Shown here: positions 58,834 through 64,000 of the stretch, piece after piece | Numbering within the stretch: position 1 is the first letter of the stretch | Layout of the letters: each line of letters opens with the position of its first letter | Translations under genes and position numbers: made by a program | NCBI RefSeq assembly: GCF_000737325.1 | Contig: NZ_CP011125.1 | Coordinates: 7,068,001 to 7,132,000 of the forward strand | Reading direction: 5' to 3' | Length of the DNA: 64,000 nucleotides | Source of the DNA: Sandaracinus amylolyticus | GTDB taxonomy: Bacteria > Myxococcota_A > Polyangia > Polyangiales > Sandaracinaceae | The notes under the pieces: model-generated | What the model saw: only the letters and a program-made list of their open reading frames with translations | Database searches by the model: none | Told to the model about the DNA's origin: nothing

Positions 58834-59688
58834 ATGCTCCGCCTCGGGCTGACGTTCGTCTTCGCTTCGTTCCTGGCGCTCGTGGTGGCGGTCCCAGCGC
58901 ACGCGCAGGGCGGCAACCCGCTGATCGAGCGCGGCATCGGCGAGTACGACGAGCTGCGCTTCGAGGAGGCGCTCCAGACGCTCTCGGCGGCGCTGGTGCG
59001 CCACGGGAACACGCGCGAGCAGCAGGGGCAGATCTACCGCTACCTCGCGCTCACCTACCTCGCGCTCGATCGCGAGGAAGAAGCGGCGGGCGCGTGGCGC
59101 TCGATGCTCGCGATCGATCCCGCGCACGAGGCGAGCAGCGACCTGAGCCCGCGCTTCCGCGAATTCTTCGCGCAGGTGCGCCAGCAGTGGGAGTCGGAGG
59201 GACGCCCGGGTCGCGCGCCGCCGGCGCCGGTGTCGATCCAGCATCGCTCGCCGCCGCAGGCGAACCGTGGCGAGGCGGTCGAGCTCTCGGCGCAGGTCGA
59301 CGATCCGGGCGGGCGCGTCGCGCAGCTCGTCCTCGCGTACCGCCAGGGCACGAGCGCGGTGTTCCGGCGCGTCGACACCACGCGCGAGGGCAACGACTAC
59401 GTCGCGACGATCCCCGCGGACGACGTGAGCCCGCCGCTCGTCGAGTACTACTTCGAGGCCGTGGACGGCGGCGGGCTGCCGATCGCGTCGCGCGGTGACG
59501 TCGCGGCGCCGCTGCGCATCGCGGTGCCCGCGCCGGGCGGCGACGTGACGAGCGAGGCGTGGTTCTGGATCGCGATCGGCGGCGGCGCGGCGGTCGTCGC
59601 GGGCGCGATCGTGCTCGGCGTCGTGCTCGGCAGCCAGGGTGGCGGGAACAACCCGCAGGGCACCCTGGTGATCACGATCGACGATTGA
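58834..59688 (+). CDS. Exported TPR protein with C-terminal TM
   Basis: 284 residues. A signal peptide ([20 protein letters not shown]) is followed by TPR-like helices (about 30-110; [21 protein letters not shown]), a linker, a beta domain (about 130-220; [38 protein letters not shown]) and a C-terminal TM (about 240-262; [24 protein letters not shown]). The layout is common among myxobacterial exported proteins of unknown role. It lies 67 bp before prmA on the same strand and might be cotranscribed. Confidence 0.75.
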   Translation: MLRLGLTFVFASFLALVVAVPAHAQGGNPLIERGIGEYDELRFEEALQTLSAALVRHGNTREQQGQIYRYLALTYLALDREEEAAGAWRSMLAIDPAHEASSDLSPRFREFFAQVRQQWESEGRPGRAPPAPVSIQHRSPPQANRGEAVELSAQVDDPGGRVAQLVLAYRQGTSAVFRRVDTTREGNDYVATIPADDVSPPLVEYYFEAVDGGGLPIASRGDVAAPLRIAVPAPGGDVTSEAWFWIAIGGGAAVVAGAIVLGVVLGSQGGGNNPQGTLVITIDD

Positions 59689-59755
59689 TCGCGGCTCGCC
59701 CTCGCGTCATGGAACGGGCCTCGCGCGGCTGACGCGCGGAGGACCAGGAAGAGCG

Positions 59756-61486
59756 ATGGACGAGAGCACACCGCGATACCCGACGGTGCACGTCGAGGTG
59801 CCGGAGAACGACGTCGACGAAGCCTCGGCGATGCTGTGGGAGCTGGGCGCGAGCGGCGTCGAGGAGCGCGACGCGAGCACGCTCGACAAGCCGGTCGAAG
59901 GAGGCGCGCTGCTGGTCGCGCACTTCGACGACGAGGACGAGGCGCGCATCGCGACGGAAGCGCTGATCGGCGAGGAGCGCGGCTGGAGCGCGCGCATCGA
60001 GCACATCGTCGGCGACGAGTGGAAGCACCGCTGGCGCGAGTTCTTCAAGCCGACGCGGATCGGAAACCGACTGGTGATCCGCCCCTCCTGGGAACAAGTC
60101 GATGCCCGTGAGGGAGACGTGGTCCTGACGCTCGACCCCGGACAGGCGTTCGGGACGGGGACGCACGAGACGACGCGTCTCGTGCTCGCCGAGCTCGAGT
60201 GGTGGGTGCGCGGCGGCGAGCACGTGCTCGACGTCGGGTGCGGCAGCGGGATCCTGTCGATCGGCGCGCTGCTGCTGGGCGCGGCGGACGCGGTCGCGAT
60301 CGACAACGACGAGCTCGCGATCGACGCGACGAACGAGAACGCGGAGGCGAACGGGGTCGCGGATCGCGTGAAGGCGAGCACCACGCCGATCGAGCAGATC
60401 GAGGGCAGGTGGGGCCTCGTGGTGGCGAACATCGAGGCGCGGGTGCTGCTGCCGATGGCCGAGGCGCTGATGGCGCGGGTGGCGCCGGGCGGGATGCTCG
60501 TGCTGTCGGGTCTGCTGTTGCAGGACGAGGACGAGATCCGGCGCGCGTACGCGGCGATGGAGCCGGTGGCGCGACGGCAGGAGCGGGACTGGATTGCGTT
60601 GACCTTCCGCGCGCCCGAGGCGCGCGCACGAGAGAGGAGCGACGACGTGCAGGACGCGAACGGACACGGGTCGCAGGCGCAGGGCGCCACGACGGCGGAG
60701 ATCGACGAGCTGGCGGAGGCGGAGACGGTCGTCGACGAGCTCTCGCAGGAGACGCGGATCGACGACGCGGCCGAGGAAGCGGCGATGCTCGCGGAAGAGC
60801 AGCGCGCGGAGCAGGAGCGGGACGAGGCGATGTACGCCGCGGGCCGCGACGGCTTCGACGACCTCGAGACGTACGGCGCGGGCGACGACGCGGTGAGCGC
60901 GGAGAGCGCGAGCGACGACGACGACGACGAGGACGACGACGAGACGATGGAGGTCGAGGAGCACGAGACGCAGGTGCTCGAGGCGGGCGCGGCGGTGCTG
61001 CTCGCGTCGGAGCCGGCGAGCTCGGCCGACGGCTCGGTGGCGCTGCTCGCGCCGACCGAAGTGGACGAGAGCGTGCCGCTCGAGGGCGAGGTGGAGGCGG
61101 GTGAAGCGCAGCCGGTCGCGAAGACCGCGAGCGCGAAGACGGCGTCCGCGAAGAAGGCCGCCGCCAAGAAGGCACCCGCGAAGAAGAGCGCGGCCAAGAA
61201 GGCACCCGCGAAGAAGGCCGCCACCAAGAAGGCCGGCTCGAAGAAGGCCGCCGCCAAGAAGGCCGCCGCGAAGAAGGCACCCGCGAAGAAGGCCGCCGCC
61301 AAGAAGGCGCCCGCGAAGAAGGCGGGTGCGAAGAAGAGCGCGGCCAAGAAGGCCGGCTCGAAGAAGGCGAGCGCGAAGAAGGCGAGCGCCAAGAGGGCGC
61401 CCGCGAAGAAGACCGCCAAGAAGGCGCCCGCGAAGAAGACCGCGGCGAAGAAGACCGCGGCGAAGAAGAAGTCGCGCCGCGGATGA
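59756..61486 (+). CDS. prmA: Ribosomal protein L11 methyltransferase with histone H1-like tail
   Basis: 576 residues, about twice the size of PrmA. Residues 1-285 are a full PrmA: the substrate-binding N-terminal domain, [21 protein letters not shown], the SAM motif [18 protein letters not shown] and [17 protein letters not shown]. It trimethylates L11. A linker of Glu/Asp-rich low complexity (about 290-455, with [10 protein letters not shown]) follows. The last about 120 residues are Lys/Ala/Pro repeats ([12 protein letters not shown]), as in histone H1 and AlgP-like proteins. The frame runs without break and the tail ends with the ATGA overlap to rsmE, so the fusion is natural unless there is an assembly error. 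The tail could bind rRNA or DNA. Confidence 0.93.
   Translation: MDESTPRYPTVHVEVPENDVDEASAMLWELGASGVEERDASTLDKPVEGGALLVAHFDDEDEARIATEALIGEERGWSARIEHIVGDEWKHRWREFFKPTRIGNRLVIRPSWEQVDAREGDVVLTLDPGQAFGTGTHETTRLVLAELEWWVRGGEHVLDVGCGSGILSIGALLLGAADAVAIDNDELAIDATNENAEANGVADRVKASTTPIEQIEGRWGLVVANIEARVLLPMAEALMARVAPGGMLVLSGLLLQDEDEIRRAYAAMEPVARRQERDWIALTFRAPEARARERSDDVQDANGHGSQAQGATTAEIDELAEAETVVDELSQETRIDDAAEEAAMLAEEQRAEQERDEAMYAAGRDGFDDLETYGAGDDAVSAESASDDDDDEDDDETMEVEEHETQVLEAGAAVLLASEPASSADGSVALLAPTEVDESVPLEGEVEAGEAQPVAKTASAKTASAKKAAAKKAPAKKSAAKKAPAKKAATKKAGSKKAAAKKAAAKKAPAKKAAAKKAPAKKAGAKKSAAKKAGSKKASAKKASAKRAPAKKTAKKAPAKKTAAKKTAAKKKSRRG
61119..61483 (+). repeat. Lys-Ala-Pro coding repeat in prmA tail
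   Basis: The tract repeats units near GCGAAGAAGGC(A/C)CCCGCGAAG in 12-15 bp steps, encoding [12 protein letters not shown]. It starts after the acidic linker and ends at the prmA stop. The antisense strand reads as an FFAAAFFAG-type hydrophobic frame, which is an artefact. The repeat is prone to length change. Confidence 0.85.
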
Positions 61487-62226
61487 GCGAGCCGCGCCGG
61501 CTGCACGCGCGCGCGCTGGGCGACCCCGGCGCGCGCGTCGTGCTCGACGCCGACGCGGCCCGACACGCGCGTGTGCTCCGCCTGCGCGCGGGGGACCGCG
61601 TCGTGCTCTTCGACGGCGTCGGTGCCGAAGCGGACGCCGTCGTCGAGCACGCCGACGCGACGACGATCGCGTGCGTGATCGACGCCCTGCGCGTCGCGGT
61701 CGCGCCGACGAGTCGCGTGGTGCTCGTCCAGGCGCTGCCGAAGGGCGGCAAGCTCGACGACATCGTCCGCGCGTGCACCGAGACGGGCGTCGCCGCGATC
61801 CACCTCGCGCTCGGCGAGCGCTCGGTCGCGCGACCCGATGCCGACCGCAGCGCGGCGCGCCTCGATCGACTGCACAAGATCGCGCACGAGGCCGCACGTC
61901 AGGCGGAGCGCGCGCACATCCCCGCGATCGTCGCGCCCGCACCGCTCGCCGAGGTCGCGCGCCGCGCGCCCGAAGATGCCGCGCGCCTGATCGCGTCTCC
62001 GCGCGCCGGCGTGACGTGGGACGAGGCGCTCGAGGGCGCGCTCGAGGCGTGGATCGCGGTCGGCCCCGAGGGCGGGCTCTCCCCGGCCGAAGAAGACGCG
62101 CTCGTCGCGGCGGGGTGGCGCCGCGCGCGGGTCGCGGTCCCGATCATGCGCGTCGAGACCGCGGCTCCGGTGCTCGTCGCGATGAGCGTCGACCGCCTCG
62201 CCCGCGCGGCGCTCACTGCAGGGTGA
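61483..62226 (+). CDS. rsmE: 16S rRNA m3U1498 methyltransferase
   Basis: 247 residues of the SPOUT/RsmE family. Motifs: [32 protein letters not shown] (PUA-like N-terminal domain), [47 protein letters not shown] and a knotted C-terminus with [16 protein letters not shown]. The protein methylates N3 of U1498 in 16S rRNA. Its ATG overlaps the prmA stop by four bases. PrmA-RsmE pairing is common in bacteria, so ribosome-modification enzymes are cotranscribed here. The end overlaps the convergent lipoprotein gene by 14 bases. Confidence 0.94.
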   Translation: MSEPRRLHARALGDPGARVVLDADAARHARVLRLRAGDRVVLFDGVGAEADAVVEHADATTIACVIDALRVAVAPTSRVVLVQALPKGGKLDDIVRACTETGVAAIHLALGERSVARPDADRSAARLDRLHKIAHEAARQAERAHIPAIVAPAPLAEVARRAPEDAARLIASPRAGVTWDEALEGALEAWIAVGPEGGLSPAEEDALVAAGWRRARVAVPIMRVETAAPVLVAMSVDRLARAALTAG

Positions 62227-62854
62227 GCGGGACCACGACCCGCAGGTCCCCCGCGTCGCACCACGCGATCGTGGTCCAGTACGCGTCGTCCGAGATCGCC
62301 CAGCGCCCGCGGCACACGTGCTCGCCCTCGCAGCGATCACCGGGCTCGGCGTGGCTCGCGCGCAAGAGCTCGCACGAAGCCTCGTCGCGCAGCTGCCACG
62401 GCGTCGGCGGCACTCCGTCGTCGGGCGCCGCGGTGACGGCGCACGCGGTGACGCGACGTCCCGGCCCGCCGGCCTCGCACTGCGCGTCGGGCGCGGTGAC
62501 GCACGCGCCCTCGACGTCGATCGACGACGGGCACGGGTGGATCCACTCGAGGTGAGACGGGCTCGACTCGCGCGTTCGCACGAGGCGCGCGCCGAGGCAC
62601 ACCACGCCGTCCATCCAGCGGACCTCGACCGTCTCGGCGGCGCACGCGCCGTCGAAGTCGCACGCGTCTCCCGCCGCGCCTCGCTCGCGCGCTTCGCTGC
62701 AGTCGTGCCACGGCCCGCCGCGGCTCTCGACCGTCAGCGGTCGCACGGCGGCGTCGCGACCGAGCGCGACGCCCTGCACGCGCTCGGTCTCGAAGCAACC
62801 TGCGAGCAGCACGAGCGCGCAGAGCGCGGGTGGGAGCGAGGACCTTCGACGCAT
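62213..62854 (-). CDS. Cys-rich lipoprotein, unknown function
   Basis: 213 residues. The signal peptide ends in LLAGC. The mature protein has about 14 cysteines and several Trp (CDFDGACAAETVEVRWMDGVVC, CEGEHVCRGRWAI), suggesting disulfides and a compact exported domain. The family was not recognised. The ATG has a GGAGGT ribosome site. It is divergent from the ECF sigma factor with 112 bp between starts, and the two may be related by regulation. Confidence 0.7.
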   Translation of the reverse strand: MRRRSSLPPALCALVLLAGCFETERVQGVALGRDAAVRPLTVESRGGPWHDCSEARERGAAGDACDFDGACAAETVEVRWMDGVVCLGARLVRTRESSPSHLEWIHPCPSSIDVEGACVTAPDAQCEAGGPGRRVTACAVTAAPDDGVPPTPWQLRDEASCELLRASHAEPGDRCEGEHVCRGRWAISDDAYWTTIAWCDAGDLRVVVPLTLQ

Positions 62855-62966
62855 CGCGACCTCCGGGTGTCCAGCGGACTCGCGCTCTCGGGCCCCGACC
62901 GCCCCGCATCGGCTCACCTTCGCGGCGCGTGAGCCGATCGACCCCGGTCGCGGCCCTGGAGGCCGA

Positions 62967-63575
62967 ATGACCTCTCGACGCACGCCGCAGCACGCGGTCG
63001 CCACGCGTCGCGCCGAGCCTGCCGACGACGACGCGGAGCTCGTCGCGCGCGCGCTCGAGGGCGATGCCTGGGCGGAGGCCGCGATCTACCGGCGCCACGC
63101 GCCTCGCGTCGCGAACCTCGCGCTCCGGCTCCTCGGGCGGCGCGAGGACGCGATGGACGTGTTGCAGGACGTGTTCGTCGACGCGTACACGCAGCTCTCC
63201 GCGCTGCGCGATCCGGCTGCGCTCGGCCGCTGGCTGGCGCGCATGACCGTGCACCAGGCACATCGCCGGTTCCGCCGCCGCCGGCTCGCGCGCATGCTCG
63301 GTCTCGATCGCGGCGAGGACGCGACGCTCGACACGCTCGCCAGCCCCGACGTCTCGCCCGAACAGCGCGCGGAGCTCGCGCGCGTCTCCGAAGCGCTCGC
63401 GACGATGCCGCCGCGCCGCCGCTTCGCGTGGACGCTGCATCGCGTCGAGGGCGAGTCGCTGCCGGCCGTCGCGGAGTCGCTCGGATGCTCGCTCGCGACG
63501 GTGAAGCGCGAGATCGCCGCCGCGGAGGAACGCGTGCGCGCGCGGCTCGGCGCCGGACACGAGGAGGGGACGTGA
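62967..63575 (+). CDS. ECF RNA polymerase sigma factor
   Basis: 202 residues. Region 2 (about 25-95) has LVARALEGDAWAEAAIYRRHAPRVANLALRLL, a DVLQDVFVDAYTQL element and RWLARMTVHQAHRRFRRRR. A short variable linker follows, then region 4 (about 130-190; MPPRRRFAWTLHRVEGESLPAVAESLGCSLATVKREIAAAEERVR), the DNA-recognition helix of sigma-70-like ECF factors. A GGAGG ribosome site precedes the ATG. It overlaps the next gene by four bases. This is the regular sigma/FecR-type operon order. Confidence 0.93.
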   Translation: MTSRRTPQHAVATRRAEPADDDAELVARALEGDAWAEAAIYRRHAPRVANLALRLLGRREDAMDVLQDVFVDAYTQLSALRDPAALGRWLARMTVHQAHRRFRRRRLARMLGLDRGEDATLDTLASPDVSPEQRAELARVSEALATMPPRRRFAWTLHRVEGESLPAVAESLGCSLATVKREIAAAEERVRARLGAGHEEGT

Positions 63576-64000
63576 GCCGGTCGGACGGTCCGCGCGCATC
63601 GCTGGGACGCGCGCTCGAGGACGCGGTGTCGGAGGCCGAGCTCGCGCACGCGTGGCGCGGCATCGCCGCGCGCAGGACGAATCGGCGGGCGCGGCGCGTG
63701 CTCGCGATCGCCGCGCTGGCCCTCGCGACTGCGGCCATCGTGATGATCGTGATCGCACGTCCGGATCCGTCCCCGCGCGCACCGCAGCAGCGCACGCGCG
63801 AGCGCGCGATGTCGTCGAGCGCGCGAGGCCCGATCGCGCACGCCGACGGAGCGCCGCTCTCGGGCGTCCTCCGCGGCGTGGGCATCACGCTCGACGAGGG
63901 TTCGTCGGTCGAGCCCGACGCGCTCGGCGATCTCGAGGTGCTGGCGAACGACGAGCACGAGGTCGCGTTGCACCTGCGCGCAGGCGGCGCGCGATTCTCG
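63572..64000 (+). CDS. FecR-like anti-sigma/surface-signalling protein, partial
   Basis: 143 residues before the window edge; the stop is not in view. The GTG overlaps the sigma factor stop (GTGA). Residues about 1-40 are cytoplasmic and basic, followed by one TM (about 44-62; VLAIAALALATAAIVMIVIA). The extracytoplasmic part begins a FecR domain (GITLDEGSSVEPDALGDLEVLANDEHEVALHLRAGGARFS). FecR-like proteins hold ECF sigma factors inactive until an envelope signal arrives. The sequence breaks off in the middle of the FecR domain. Confidence 0.85.
   Translation, partial: MSRSDGPRASLGRALEDAVSEAELAHAWRGIAARRTNRRARRVLAIAALALATAAIVMIVIARPDPSPRAPQQRTRERAMSSSARGPIAHADGAPLSGVLRGVGITLDEGSSVEPDALGDLEVLANDEHEVALHLRAGGARFS

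Noticed and set aside
61119-61483. Possible CRISPR or satellite array in the short DNA repeats
   Set aside because: The units are 12-15 bp, in frame, and encode Lys/Ala/Pro. There are no spacers or cas genes.
59707-62340. Minus-strand frame with FFAAAFFAG-like repeats that looks like a membrane protein
   Set aside because: It is the antisense reading of the Lys/Ala/Pro repeat of the prmA tail. The frame crosses two intact genes on the plus strand.

Overview
This is a gene-dense, very GC-rich bacterial window with codons that end in G or C almost throughout. It most likely comes from the chromosome of a myxobacterium of the Sandaracinus/Polyangiales type. This is inferred from Ser/Thr kinases of the PEGA and TPR types, many lipoproteins with Asp-Ala-Gly-rich linkers, MopE-like Cys/Asp-rich proteins, a MYXO-CTERM-like tail and NB-ARC/TPR regulators. 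No rRNA, tRNA, CRISPR array, insertion sequence, integrase or phage gene was seen, and no gap longer than about 210 bp lacks a gene. Very long open frames occur on the wrong strand because stop codons are rare at this GC content, so genes were chosen by protein character, family motifs, signal peptides and sensible neighbours.

Layout. 0.1-13.5 kb: a PEGA-domain kinase divergent from a two-winged-helix regulator, a right-handed beta-helix lipoprotein, a START-like protein, a GH109-type Tat-exported oxidoreductase/glycosidase, an NB-ARC/TPR regulator and several exported proteins of unknown role. 13.5-28.3 kb: a surface and lipoprotein region. It holds an M35-like zinc metalloprotease candidate, a 1362-residue propeller-repeat surface protein coupled to a small cytoplasmic protein, a radical SAM/SPASM enzyme coupled to an 83-residue zinc-ribbon/YGxP peptide, a PD40 lipoprotein, a methyltransferase, a discoidin-like protein and a lipoprotein with an AMOP-like Cys block. 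28.4-44.5 kb: an HD phosphohydrolase, a thioredoxin-like protein, an FHA/zinc-ribbon/transglutaminase operon with a striking GTAC operator array, an AEC transporter, a PAS histidine kinase, a translationally coupled symporter/34-residue microprotein/SelW-like set, proline iminopeptidase, an MBL hydrolase, a desaturase with a palindromic leader and a kinase-TolB-TPR sensor. 44.5-53.5 kb: two tandem MopE-like paralogues, an M3 oligopeptidase and two tandem membrane paralogues. 53.6-58.3 kb: heme genes (hemC, hemA, a CcsA/HemX-like protein) interleaved with a SIMPL protein and a lipoprotein. 58.3-64 kb: PrmA fused to a histone-H1-like tail and coupled to rsmE, then an ECF sigma factor coupled to a FecR-like protein cut by the window edge.

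How the genes work together. Four-base overlaps (ATGA or GTGA), indicating translational coupling, link seven gene pairs. Many other starts have a TAnnnT -10-like box only 5-9 bp before the start codon, which suggests leaderless transcripts, while a minority carry strong GGAGG ribosome sites. The most unusual items are the PrmA/H1-tail fusion, the radical SAM/peptide pair, the phased GTAC array and the coupled microprotein.
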